The notes: generated by a model from the letters alone, not told the origin. Positions 45,517-57,061 are shown, counted from the stretch's first letter. The stretch is DNA of 64,000 nt from Arachnopeziza araneosa (GCA_003988855.1 QYAI01000090.1:123179-187178); one strand, 5' to 3'. A program made the numbers and translations.

Positions 45517-46950
45517 ATGGCGTCAGGTTCCACCAGCACCGATCCTCAAGAGAGACGTCGACTTGACGACCCCTTAAAATGGGACGACGAGAGCTTTTCC
45601 ATACAGCTTCAACTCGAAGAAATCGAAGCTCAACGCGAGCTTCAGTCCGGCAAATGGGCTGAGGATCGTCCTCCTGACTTTGTATTGGCATGTTATGACT
45701 TCCAGGCCGAGCTCCAGAAGGCACTTTTGCTCGCCGGGGACGTGAGGTTTGCTCACAGCATTGCCAAAGCGGTTGATTCTGATGCTGCCGCTATTGAGCA
45801 ATCAAGGGTCGAGGAGACACAGTCCGTCAAGGATCGGGACATTGCTCTAAGTTTGAATGAAGGCGAAGATCTATCATCTCAGGATGCCACTGATTTGCCC
45901 GACATGTCTCGCCTCGAAACGGAATCGGATGACTGGCATCACATCCTGCGAGCTACAGAAGCTTCGACTTCTAGCATACAGTCGTGTAGCACCGTTGCAG
46001 GCCCTTCGACCACTTACGCACTCCGCCAAAGAGCTGTTCTTGATCACTTGCCCCAGCTCAAAGTCGAATGTTGTGTTTGCGGAGAGTCCGTTCATCCTCA
46101 TACCACTGTGCGTTTGGTATGCGGTGATACATACTGCAGGGCGTGCCTCAAGTCGTTCTTCTTGCGGGTTACCAAGGACGAAAGCCTCTTCCCACCAAAA
46201 TGTCACCGCCAGCCGATTGACATCTCGATCATCGAGGCAGAGCTCTCAGCCGAAGAGTTGGCTGTCTATCGAAGTGCCGAGCTTGAATTTTCCAGCACGG
46301 ATAGATTATACTGCGCTAATTCGGAGTGCGCGAAGTTTATTCCCATCCCGCAGCGAACACCGGATGACGCCTCCTGTGCGGCATGTGGTTCTGGAACTTG
46401 TATGCACTGCAAGGCACTCGCACATGGTGGGGTATGCCCAGCAGATGAATCAAGGCAATCTCTCGTGAAGCTCGCGGAAGAACAAGGTTGGAAGGGCTGT
46501 TTTGGATGCGGTGAAATGGTGTTTCGGAGCGAAGGCTGTGATCATATGACGTGAGTATGAGCAGCTGCTACACGTTGTGCAAATATAATTGACTCGATCC
46601 ACAGATGTAGATGCAGGGCCGAGTTCTGTTACAGATGTGGGACAAAGTGGAAGGAATGTCGTTGTAGCGACTGGGTGCCGGAACTTCTTGATCAAAGAGC
46701 TCATCAGGTTGTTGACAGAGAGGCTACATGGCCCTTGGAACCTGAAGTTCGCCAACAACGCGTGGTGGCTATGACATTGGAACTCCAAAGAAACCATGAG
46801 TGCGACCATAGTGGCAAGTTTACAAGACTTCAGGGATCGCGCCGCGGGAAGGTGTGCGAGATTTGTGGCACGAGACATCGCAAGTACATCTTATCCTGCA
46901 AACGTTGCCATATGCTAGCCTGCGAAGAATGTCGACGCCACAGACTGTAG
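45517..46950 (+). CDS. RBR-type E3 ubiquitin ligase
   Basis: Seen: two exons, 45517-46550 and 46605-46950, with a 54-nt intron, give exactly 459 residues. RING1 spans VECCVCGESV, VCGDTYCRACL and FPPKCHRQPI. The IBR spans LYCANSECAKF, CAACGSGTCMHCKALAHGGVC. RING2 reads GCFGCGEMVFRSEGCDHMT, then CRCRAEFCYRCG after the splice. The Cys following HMT is the expected ubiquitin-accepting residue. A further Cys-rich end has CEICGTRHRKYILSCKRC and CEECRRHR. The N-terminal 200 residues are acidic and helical. Family knowledge: RING-between-RING ligases pass ubiquitin through a RING2 thioester. Inference: an active ligase; fungal relatives are numerous and mostly uncharacterised. Confidence 0.93.
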
Positions 46951-47241
46951 GCCCTGTAGCATAAAAGTTGTATTTCTCTTAGGATTAGCCTCATTCATGG
47001 CTATTTCAATCTGCCCTAGTATGTACTTGGTAGTTGGAATAATTAAATGTACCCTCAAGGGTTTTGAAGTCAGCCTCAACATTGGATAATGGCCAATGCA
47101 ATAAATAGGTTTTCTCTATTTGTGGGCTCGAAGTTTCTAGAAACACGGAGCATGGGTACACTTATTTAGTCCAACCACCAAATAGATCCATCTCTCCTTC
47201 TGCCTAGTCCACCGGATCAGAGTTGCCCTGTTCCTTAACTA

Positions 47242-47557
47242 CGGGGTTTCCGCCAAAAGTAAGCGACCTACAGGGTATCGGACCCTACCCGCCCCCTGAA
47301 CACGCTAAAGATGCCCTGAAGGCACTCTACAGCAGGCCGTCAAATTTAATTCACTGCAACCTCAGGGCAATATACTAAAATAAAAGGGTGCTCAACTAAA
47401 ACAAAGTCTGTAATTACCTTTTCTAGGCTTAAAGTAGCGTGCTCAAGGCGCTAAAGTCAGGCAAGTGAGGTAAATAGGATACTGTCGGGTCTTCAAGGCG
47501 TGTTTGGAAGACGGGGCCCGACACCCTGTAGCTCGCTTACTTTTGGCGGGAACTTCG
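47242..47557. mobile_element. MITE with about 42-bp terminal inverted repeats and TA duplication
   Basis: Seen: the left end CGGGGTTTCCGCCAAAAGTA pairs with the reverse complement of the right end, CGAAGTTCCCGCCAAAAGTA. The match continues through GCGA, CTACAGGGT and TCGG with a few mismatches over about 42 bp. Both ends are flanked by TA (47240-47241 and 47558-47559). The 316-bp body has no open frame. Family knowledge: TA target duplication and long inverted repeats fit Tc1-mariner/pogo-derived MITEs. Inference: a non-autonomous DNA transposon; repeat number in the genome is unknown. Confidence 0.85.
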
Positions 47558-47559
47558 TA

Positions 47560-47820
47560 TATAGGGCTGATAAGTACCTACGTGATGTAATCTCACTACT
47601 AGATATTTGTCAAATATCCCACTTTTGGTTTGCGACGAGCTGTTGCATATTCTGCCGCTGTCTACCAGAATCTGATAAGTAACTCTACGAATCATTGACT
47701 GCTGAGAAGGATAGCGAGTTTAAGTTTTGACCTTTCAATCAGATTCTCGTGTTTATAAGAGAGATCACTCCTTAGGTGCAAGTCCACGTCATTGACTCCG
47801 CTATCGTAGAAATCACAACA
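47560..47820. other. Intergenic region upstream of ACC-deaminase-like gene
   Basis: Promoter side of the next gene, directly downstream of the MITE. No further feature supported. Confidence 0.3.
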
Positions 47821-48887
47821 ATGTCATCTCTCCCATCTACATTTTCGAAGATACCATATAAGCCCCTCCTCTATCCCAATTACACGCTGCAAATTACACC
47901 TCTTACTCGCCTCAAAAATCATCTCAACATTGCAGAGCCAGGTCCAGAAATCTACATGTGCCACGAGCACACCACTCCCCATTAGCATTTGGCGGCAACA
48001 AAATCCGCAAACTTGAATACCTCGTCCCTGACATTCTTGCTTCTGACCCACCCATCACAACTCTCGTTACGACTGGAGGTATCCAGTCCAACCACCAGCG
48101 CGCTGTTGCGGCGGTCGCAGCTCATCTTGGTCTTAAATGCACCCTCCTCCCGGCCAACGCAGTCGCGGTGGAGAATCAGCCGGACCCCAAGATATATACG
48201 GAAAGCGGAAACGTACAGCTCACCCAACTACTTGGCGCGGATGTCCTCCCGACGGGGGGTGAACCAGACGATGCCATGAAACGGCTACGACAGGACAACG
48301 AGGTCCCGTATTGGATTCCAAGTGGTAGTTCTGCTCATAAGCTCGGAGGTCTGGGCTATGCGAGGTTCGCGTTCGAGCTGGATGAGTGGGAGAAGAAGAA
48401 CGGCTTCCAATTTGCGGCCGTCTTTGTGGCCTGTGCGAGCGGGAGTACCCTCGCTGGCATGGTTGCTGGATTCAAGCTCCTCGAGACAACTCGACACAGT
48501 GGATCGCCTCGGAAGAAGCGACAAGTGATTGGAATCGATGCTTGGGCTGCCAGAGATGAAGACTCAGTTAGAAGTCGGGTATTGGAGATTGCGAAGAGGA
48601 CAGGTATACTGCTTGGGCTGGGGGAGGATGAAATCACCGAGGCGGATGTCGTTGTGGACACCCGATATAACGCTCAATCGTATGGAAAATGTGATGCACA
48701 GACTCTGGAAGCGATGAGGTTAATGGCTCAACTTGAAGGCATTATTTTGGATCCTGTTTACACAGGTAAAGCGGCAGCAGGACTGCTAGGAGCTCTTAAA
48801 GCCAGCCAGTTTAAGGCTGGAGATAATGTTCTCTTCGTTCACACTGGTGGTCAAATGGCACTGAGCGCTTATCATGGAATCCATTGA
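47821..48887 (+). pseudogene. ACC deaminase / D-cysteine desulfhydrase-like PLP enzyme with frameshift
   Basis: Seen: the ATG at 47821 opens MSSLPSTFSKIPYKPLLYPN and runs to EIYM, then stops at 47983. The rest continues in another frame: HHSPLAFGGNKIRKLEYLVP and on to a stop at 48885-48887. One lost base near 47958 would join them; no GT-AG intron fits. The PLP lysine is in GGNKIRKLEYL. IQSNHQRAVAAVAAHLGL, GGLGYARFAFE, CASGSTLAGMVAG and DPVYTGKAAAGL are the family blocks, including the Tyr residues expected near the active site. Family knowledge: PF00291 fold-type II PLP enzymes that open 1-aminocyclopropane-1-carboxylate or release sulfide from D-cysteine. Inference: an almost intact enzyme gene with a single early shift, either a recent mutation or a sequence error. 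Confidence 0.75.
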
Positions 48888-49822
48888 GTACCGTGCTAGT
48901 TGAAAATACATTTAGTTAGTACTAAAGGACTTGGTTAAATGCTTAGATATGTAAACGCCACTTTAGTATTATATAATAATATTAAGTAACCAGAATTACA
49001 CAACTCTGCTTGCTTAAGAAGCCTAACTATTATATGTTATCTATATAGGAAAGATGTCACGAACTAAGGTCGAACTGCAAGCAGACTAAGACTAAATACA
49101 AGAATACTGCTGAGTTCTACCCTTCGCTTATTCCCAGGAAGGTCACGTGTCTAGTTCGTGACAGAAGAAAGAAAATGAAGGAGAAGAAAAAGAAGGAGAA
49201 GGAAAAGAAAGGCGTTGTCGTTTCCTAGAAAAAATAGGGGGTTGTAAAAGAGTTTTCTTTCTGATTTAAGCTAAAGCTAAAGATGGGAAAATATTGCAGG
49301 TATGCACCCTAGTAAGGGGGTAAGTGTATTTATATAATATGTACGATAAAAGCTGCCTATCGGTCGAGACGGAAGCTTAGACTCTAATCCTTCCTTCTCA
49401 ACCCTTTGCAATCACCTTGGTGCCCAAACGGTTTCACAGAACCGGTTGATCTCTCAATGCATTATTGAATGGGATTGTTGAGATTCATACTGTATTGTAC
49501 TGGCTGCCTCGTGTGTGCGTGTGCTTGGTAAGCGGGTGGCGCAATAGGTGAGTTAAGTTGGGATTTGTGGTGATTTTGGGGTTGATGGGTTGATGGATGG
49601 GTGGTGCGAGGCGGTTGATGAGGATGAGGATGAGGATGAGGCTGAGGCTGAGCCTAAGTGAAGCCCAAAAAATCTAAGCCACAAAGTTTAACCTTACCGA
49701 GTAGCGGTAGGAGTGGGGTGTACAGTACAGTACAGTATAAAACCATCAGCTGGCGCCTAGGAGTATCTCACCAGCAGGCTGACCATTCATCCTTCAATCA
49801 ACAATCCTAGCTAGTCGTTACA
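48888..49822. other. Intergenic region with small repeats
   Basis: Besides the LTR-like element at 49055-49163, this holds a purine-rich run (49164-49220), a GATGAG/GCTGAG microsatellite (about 49616-49655) and TACAG repeats (49720-49737). No gene supported. Confidence 0.5.
49055..49163. repeat. Short LTR-like or inverted-repeat element
   Basis: Seen: a 109-bp unit begins TGTCACGAACTA and ends TAGTTCGTGACA, a perfect 12-bp inverted repeat with TG...CA termini. Flanks AAAGA (left) and GAAGA (right) resemble a 5-bp target duplication with one mismatch. Family knowledge: TG...CA ends and 5-bp duplications mark LTR retrotransposons. Inference: a small solo LTR, or a MITE of unknown type. Confidence 0.55.
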
Positions 49823-51807
49823 ATGACCACGTCTCCCGATCCTTTTGTATACCAACCGCTCGATTCATCCAAGCGCGAGATAAGACTGTTTCTCATGAAC
49901 CCCAAGTCCTCCCCCTCGGAGACAATCACCGGCAGCATCGTGCACGTATCCCTCGATAACGAGTTCGACTGCGATACTGATACGTGCTACGATACAATAT
50001 CGTATTGCTGGGGCGACTCGATCCTGTCCAAGCAAGTACTGATCGATGGAAAGCTACTCCGGGTCACGCAGAACGCCGAGCAAGCGCTCCGGACCACGTG
50101 TTTCACGGGAGAGATCCACCGGGTCTGGATCGATTCGATTTGTATCAATCAGGAATCGCTGCAAGAGCGATCGGAACAGGTGCGGCTCATGGGTGACATC
50201 TACCGTGAAGGATGTGTAAACTTGATCAATTTGGGGGACGAAGATGAGGAGATCATGTCGAGAGCGACGCGGAACATCAAAGATATTTATGAGGAGATTC
50301 GTACAGAAACCAATGATTTCGCCGACTTCGAATCTCGCGTTTTGGCGAGGAATGACCGCGGCCTCAGCTATTGGACCACCTCCTCCACTCACTTAAAGAC
50401 CGGGCTCAACTACGACGCCCTTGTGAAATTCTTTTCAAAGCCGTGGTTCTAGTGCGTCATCTCATTCTCACACCCCATCAAAGCTCTTCAAATTCTAACA
50501 TTGTAAAGCCGTGTGTGGGTAGTTCAAGAGGCTATACTTGCCGACAGCAGCTTCTGCCACTGTGGTGACTATGAAGTCGATTTCGGTCAAGTCATGAAAG
50601 TTGCAACTTGGCTCACGTACAAGTCTTACTGTATGCCATCCAAAATCAATTTCACTAGAGGTATCTCTAATGCAGTTGGTTTGTGGTACCTGGCAGAGCA
50701 TAAGAGTCAGGGACATCCTGGAGGGGAGTTGGAGAAGATTCTGGATTACACTTCCAACAGGCACGCCACGGACTTACGAGACAAACTCTACGGCATTATT
50801 GGATTGACGCAGTACTCAAAGAAGGGAGAAACGATCCCAAGCCTTCTAATGCCGGATTATACCCGGGACACTAACAGCGTTATACGAGACATGACGAGGT
50901 TTATCGTCCGTGATAGCAGGAATTTGCATTATTTCCGTAAGATAGACCATAGTGACGGCGGGCCTTCGCTTGAGACTTGCTCCTGGCAAATACCTGTGGA
51001 TCCGTTCGAGCGAGACTCCAAGAAAGCAAATCCATTTGTACCGGTTTACCACGGATTTGAAGTAATAGCTACACTCTCTGAGGAAGAAACACTTTTGTAC
51101 ACAAAAGATCCAGACACTCTCTGTGCTAGAGGCTCCCCCATTGACCGTGTTGGTGATGTTTCTATGGTCATGTCTTTTGGCTCAAATGAGGTGTCCTGGG
51201 AGCTAGATTTAGTGTTTCGCGAGCTGTCAAATTTCATCTCCAAGCATATAAATAGCGCCGGGAAAGTAGACACGACTTACTCTCGACGGTATCTGGCACA
51301 AACAATAACCGCAGGCCTGAGATCAATGCAGACACTTGCCACAGAGGATGACATTTCTGCCTTTGAAAACATTCTTAGTCGGTTTTTCGATGAAGGGGGC
51401 CGGCCGGTGAACCCATTGTCGGTATCTACCTTTCCCGTTCAAAAAACCGATGAAAATGATTTTCGCACGACGATGCAGCTGTGCACAGTTCACCGCAGAT
51501 ATTTCTGGACCGAAAACGGCTCATTCGGTCTGTAAGTCAGCTAGTTATCATGATCCCCGACCCATAGACCACCATTCTAACCACACTTAGTGGACCACAA
51601 GCCATGCGTTCCGGAGACTCCATTGTTGATTTATTCGGTTGCAGATGGCCAGTCGTCCTTCGCCGACGCCAAGAGGACCACGAATGGCAAGTCCTTGGGG
51701 TAGTATTTATCGGCAGCATCATCATGAAGTCCGATGTTGGAGGTGAAGATGAGGCGCGAACGGTCTCGAGCGATTCGCGACAGGATGTACCGTACATCAT
51801 ACGGTAA
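49823..51807 (+). CDS. HET-domain protein
   Basis: Seen: three exons, 49823-50451, 50509-51531 and 51591-51807, with introns of 57 and 59 nt, give exactly 622 residues. HET landmarks: YDTISYCWGD at residues 56-65, VWIDSICINQ at 101-110, and the closing block FSKPWFYRVWVVQEA, which the first splice rebuilds. RDKLYGIIGLTQYS follows, as in most family members. The last exon carries MRSGDSIVDLFGCRWPVVLRRR, the usual HET C-terminal block. Family knowledge: PF06985 HET domain, linked to incompatibility cell death. Inference: an intact incompatibility or immune effector, separate from the HET row at 12.9-18.1 kb and in the opposite orientation. Confidence 0.92.
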
Positions 51808-51943
51808 ACCCTACAGTCGAAAGCACCCAGAATTGGAATGCTTGGCCATCTTGATTATTTTCAAGAGCTCTTTCCGAGTGGCGACGGGTTTTTGGTCGTA
51901 TGGTGATTAGCAAGAAATCAACTAGCTGACATGCTGTTTAGAA

Positions 51944-52225
51944 GGTGCACGGCGTGATTCCTGGGAAAGTAAGACTTCTACTTGGAGCTGCTGGAACATT
52001 CACTGTCATTGTGGCTGGCACTTTTGCCAACTCCGACTCAGCGGGTGATAATCGAGCAAATCGCGCTGTCAGCTTATTCGGTCTGATTGTTTTCGTTGGA
52101 ACATTTTATGCTACGTCAAGAGATTGAAAGAATATAAATTGGCAAGCGGTTATTGTAGTGATTCTTGCCCAGTTCTTTCTCGCTTTATTTGTGCTGCGCA
52201 CGAAAGCTGGGGCAAATTCTTGAAA
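51944..52225 (+). pseudogene. Concentrative nucleoside transporter (CNT) fragment
   Basis: Seen: one frame reads GKVRLLLGAAGTFTVIVAG, then RANRAVSLFGLIVFVGTFYA, TSRD, a TGA at 52125, and then NWQAVIVVILAQFFLALFVL and RTKAG before a TGA at 52223. Three hydrophobic segments in this order, with TSR(D/N) and FVLRTKAG, match the first part of fungal CNT nucleoside transporters (Nucleos_tra2). The remaining two thirds of the protein are absent, and no start was found. The first TGA fits a CGA-to-TGA change. Inference: a gene relic. It sits directly behind the HET gene and is not part of it. Confidence 0.7.
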
Positions 52226-52617
52226 TGAGGTATTAATAAATATTGAGATAAATAAATAGTACGGTATCTTTAACTTCGTTAGTCTCCGCGGCCCCTAGCT
52301 CGTAAATATAGCCAGAATCAGACCGTAGTCATCCATTCCACCAAATGCATAATGCTCCGTAACGATGTTAGGAGTCTACCGGCCCTATTGTACTATTGGA
52401 GGAAGTTATTTCTTAGAAGGATACGCTTCAAAAATAAATCTAGATCGACAAAGGCCCAACCCCAGAGTCGGCTAGATGCCTTTCTTCAGAGGTCTACTTT
52501 CTAGCCACCAACAATAAGATGAAGACCATTGACTAATACTCTTGACTCCGACACGGCTTATACCATCGGCATTTCAAACTATTTAAGTCTGTCTGAATTA
52601 CTAAACTATTCTTGAGA
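52226..52617. other. Intergenic region
   Basis: Nothing supported between the transporter relic and the glycosidase pseudogene. Confidence 0.3.
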
Positions 52618-54219
52618 ATGCGACTAGAAATCTTCCTACTCTTTTGCCAGGCCTACGCGATAGCGAGTCCGCTTGACGTTCGTGATTGTGCCACAGCTTC
52701 AGTTGATCTTTCGATATCACGAGGAACGCCTCAACACCTCGTGTCCGGATTCATATACGGTATTCCGGATCAATAGGCCAGATCTAAGATCACTGGTGAA
52801 GACGTTTGCGCTTTGTCACAAATTTGAAGTTAATCTTTTACAAGGTACACGGATATTGATTTCAAGAACGGCAGGACGAGTGGAGCTCAGATGGGCGCTC
52901 CTAATCGGGGTTGGGTCTGGGGAATGAATGAGTACAAAGGGCGCTTGGCATCCACTCTCTCTAATTATCAAACTTGCCGTAAGCATAACGCCAGTGTTAT
53001 TATTTATCCCCATGATGTCTTTGGAACGGATAATACAAACTCGTCATCGCACTGGCCTGGCGACAATGGAGATTGGGCGGATTACGACGAGTTTGTCAAA
53101 CAGTTTATGAATGAACTTGCCGCTAACGACGCCCTTGATGCGTTGATCTGGGATATCTGGAATGAGCCAGATATCAATATCTTTTAGTGAGTTGAGCTGC
53201 AGGTTTCATCTTTCTGAAGTTAGAGCTAACGCCTAGACTACTAGGAAAGGAAAGGGGGGAATGCAGCAATGGATTGATCTTTACATCAGAACCACAAAAT
53301 GATGAGGTTAGTTGTCTCCATATACGTGTGCTGAAATATACATACACGATTTGCGATGTCTTGATATCAAATTTTAATATTTACTGGTCCTCCAATGCCC
53401 AGCTAACTCAACTAGGGCGGATGCTCGTTTTGACAAGGTCAAGATTAGCGGCCCAGGCTGGCTTATCGACCTATGTCAACCAACGCCTGGTGGACAAACT
53501 GACTCAAGCAAATAGCTCAGGCTGGCACAATACCCGATCAATGGTCTTATCACCTTAAAGACTCTCTTAACTCGGTTGATAATGATCCACAGTACACAAA
53601 TTCATACTTGGGTGCCCTCCTCAAGCAATACGGTATTCCTGATCGGGAGACCTGTATCAACGAGTATGCTGAGTACTCTGAGATGGTTCCATCAGGATAT
53701 GCATGGTGGATCAGCCGGCTCGAACGAATTGACTTCTGGGGTCTGCTTGGAAACTGGCAAGGCGGCACAGTTTTACACGATTTATTTGCAAATCTTTTCA
53801 CCAAGAAATCAAACCCAAGAAACTACGGTGCTACAGATTACGCAGGAGCCCCAGGATACTGGGTCTACAAATACTATGCTCAGAACATGACGGGACATCG
53901 AGTGGAGACGACAGGCTCAAGCGATAGCTGGCTTGATGTTTATGGAACCGTTGGTGACCGTGTCAGGCTGCTTGCTGGGGCAAAGATAAAGACAGGTTCC
54001 TACAAGATCCAAGTCAACAAGCTTAGTTCGGTGGGCTTGCCGACTTCGGGAACACTAGAAGTCGACATGTGGAGCTTTTCAGGAACGAACTAATTTGCTG
54101 TTCAAGAGTAACCAGTGTTCCGAGGAACTACAAACTCCTCGTACAGTGACGATAGTGTGACTATCCTTATCTCTCAGAAAGACAACACTACAGGGTGGGC
54201 AATTGTGTTCGGTATTTGA
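52618..54219 (+). pseudogene. Secreted GH39-like glycoside hydrolase, decayed
   Basis: Seen: a signal peptide, MRLEIFLLFCQAYAIASP, at 52618, then SGFIYGIPD and a stop. The rest can be read across frames: DHWYTDIDFKNGRTSGAQ, RGWVWGMNEYKGRLASTLSN, DALIWDIWNEPDINIF, GMQQWIDLYIRTTK, TNAWWTN, LKQIAQAGTIPDQWSYHLKD, RETCINEYAEYS and GYWVYKYYAQNMTGHRVE. The acid/base Glu (WNEPD) and nucleophile-type Glu (INEY) survive. Trp codons are replaced by TAG after NIF and TGA after WWTN. Two TAA codons interrupt the tail, which runs on to GWAIVFGI and a TGA at 54217. Inference: an extracellular glycosidase gene inactivated by several stops and indels. The GH39-like label is from motif layout only. Confidence 0.75.
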
Positions 54220-55650
54220 AAAGAGAGATTAATCAAGAGGCACTTCTACGCCTGATACCATTTCTGGTGCTTCTTTACCAAGATAGCCTCAATATAAATT
54301 ATCAAAGCGTTGGCTTAACCTTCATGAAGTAATAACTTCAATTTTTCTTGTTGATTTCACAACTAGAAGTGAACGCGATGACTCAACGCGTAAAAGTTTC
54401 AAGCCGAAAGGCGGGGTCGCGAAGTGTAAAGAACCCATAACAACGCTTTCTTCATTTAATCAAGCAAGCATACACAGGAGAGTAGTGTGTAGAATGGACC
54501 AATATTTATCACAATTCATTAAAATCTGAAACCTCATATTGAGTTCGTACGTCCTAGGTGTTATTATCTAGTTAGACAACATCAGACCACACAAACTATC
54601 AAATGAGACGTGCGTACTTGGAACTCAGTTTGCAGCTGCCAGCTAACCTAACTCGAATATTGCCTAATAAAACGTCTTGCCAACCCGGTGAATGTAGCAT
54701 TTCCCCGATGATACCCCGCAATTCCTTCACAATCAATAATTTTCAAGACACAGCTTATTATTGATTTCATAGCCGTTCGCCGAGTTGTAACCGTACTGCT
54801 GGCAGAGTGTTTATGTTTGTGCTTAAGCGACTACTACGAATGTAGCCAGGAGGAGATATGTGACCTTCATATTTCAAGTGTGCAAGATTTGTTCTATATA
54901 GTTACTTTTTGGTTCAAGTTTGAGGAAGCAATACAGGACGATCTGAGTATTTATCCTCTTTCCAGACCCCGAGACCGAGACACTCACAATACAAAGCCAT
55001 GATGTATGCCATGGCGGAGAGCACAGAGGTTCAGCCGATTTGAAATCCAGACAACGGCGCAATACTCGGAGGTTGGTGCATATCCTGAGTTTTGTGCTTT
55101 AATTAGCGTGACATTCAGGAATGTAGACTACGCTCTGTGGTGAACTTCGCCGTATTTGAACGTAGACCCGTAAGCCGCGGAGTTGATTTAGCGTTTCAAT
55201 TTCCTAGATGGCATATGCAGTGTTGCACCGGGTTCATGTCCCCGGGACGGGGAAATATGACTGAGAATCTCGGACATACTACCTAATCATCGGATAATGA
55301 AGTTCTGACGCATCTATTGCCGATTCTCCGTTGAGATACAAAATCCCACGAATACGACGAAGCCCGCGGTCGTTATATCCCTAATCCCCGAAAATACTAG
55401 TATGAAAAAGAATACGTGATGTTGAACAGAAAAGACATTATTTTTCGTCACGTGATTCAATCACACTCCGATACCTAACGAGGGACCGTGGGTAATGCCA
55501 CGTAGAGTTGGAAAGCTTGCTTGCGGGTTCAATTTAGTTTTATTGATTATGTAAGATTGATCTAAGACCCGTAGCAAAACCCATAAACCCGTAAACCATA
55601 CATCCATAGACCCGTAAACTTAAACTCATACACGATTACCAAACCAGAAG
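54220..55650. other. Intergenic region before the RIP-affected block
   Basis: No supported gene; the frame at 54817-55002 lacks any motif. CACGTGAT near 55449 is a single E-box-like site. The region may contain the 3' terminus of the Helitron, but no CTRR-plus-hairpin end could be fixed. Confidence 0.3.
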
Positions 55651-55651
55651 C

Positions 55652-55817
55652 TTATTGAATATCCGAGTCCTCATCTAACCGATCAGCTTCCTCTTCGTAC
55701 AGTTCGGCAAGAGCATGATGATAAGCAGCGATTTCCCTCATCCGCTTAGCACGGCTGCGTCGAGAAGTTCTGACCGTACTTATTCGAGATCTAGTTGCTC
55801 TAGCTACAGGCTAAAAA
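55652..55817 (-). pseudogene. Open C-terminal segment of the Helitron-associated gene
   Basis: Seen: the minus strand reads VARATRSRISTVRTSRRSRA, then MREIAAYHHALAELYEEEA and a TAA at 55652-55654. A further open stretch at about 55880-56046 encodes an Ala/Arg-rich piece. Unlike the rest of the block these carry no stops. A splice-like pair (GTACGC...TTTTAG) lies between them, but the phase does not close cleanly. Inference: the last part of the Helitron protein, or of a small gene inside the element, less affected by RIP. Confidence 0.45.
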
Positions 55818-57061
55818 CGTTAGCTGCAGGTCAATCAGAGGCTAACGCGGACTCGTAAGCGTACCTGGTCTTGCAGCAGGCGAGACAAGTGTAGGAGCAA
55901 TCCTTCGAGGTCTTCTAGTCGGCGTTAGAGGTGTTTGAGCTTGAAGTAGTAGCTTTCTTCGGACCGTAGAAGAACCTAGCGCAAATAAATCTGCAGCTGC
56001 AGCTGCATTGATTGCTCGTGTAACTAATTCAGGTGTAGCAGCTAGACCTACAGGCTAGAAATGTTAGCTAAGTTAAGAAAAGCACTTGTAAAACGTACGT
56101 AAGCTACACTAAACACTCTTATTGTTGTAGTAGCAGTTAGCGCAGCTACTATTCAAGTAGCTCTTAACTGCGATACAACTTTGCCAAGGCTCTCTATTAG
56201 CAATATAATGTCTACAAGCTAGATCTTAAATCGTGCTAACGCTCTAAGCTAAAAAAGTTTCAAAATTCGAGAGTCGTGTCGTGTTTACAGTCTGAAAGTC
56301 TTGTCTTATTAGTAAACGAAAGTGTAGCATAGGCTCAAGTGCTACAATTGTAGCCGTACTACGAGCTAGACGAGGCGGCAGTAAAGCTGAAATTATTAGT
56401 ACAAGCTAAATTAAGCTCGTAAGACATTACCTAGTTGTTAGAACTGTGTATCTGCAGCTTGAGGAAGTAGTAGCGCAAGAGAATCGTTATTAAAAGCTAC
56501 AATTATTAGTACAAGCTAAATCAAACTCGTAAGATATTACTAAGTTGCTTAGACTGTGTATTTACAGCCGAAAAAGCGCTTCTATCATCAAAGAAAGCGT
56601 CTACTATATTAGTGTCGTCGCTATTAAGAGGTAGCGCAAAAGAATCGTTATTTAAAGCTTTAACATAAGCTTAAAACACTAGTTTAAAGATCGTGAAACT
56701 TACGAATTGCAAAAGAAAAGCCTTCAGAAGCTATATTAATTGTAGAAGACGTGTAAAGATTAAGAGTCGACGTTGTAGAGTTAAAGTTAAGGCTGTAGAG
56801 TTAAGGTTGTAGAGTTAAAGTTGTAGAGTTAAGAGTGTTAGAACTTAAAGTAGCAACAGAAAGTAAACGAATAAACAAAAAGTTGCCTGCAGAACTAATA
56901 AAGCACATATCTTACGGCTTTGTTTTAAACTGTAAGAGATCTGTAGAACTTATAGTGCACTTGTAAACATATGTGCTTTCGCATGTAACACATATGTGCA
57001 CGCCTGTAAAACAATGTCAAATGTTACTTGCAAGCAAAAGAAAACACGAATGCTAAATAAG

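Noticed and set aside
49164..49220. Purine-rich run as a polypurine tract of a retrotransposon
   Set aside because: It lies outside the LTR-like unit and no second LTR or coding follows.
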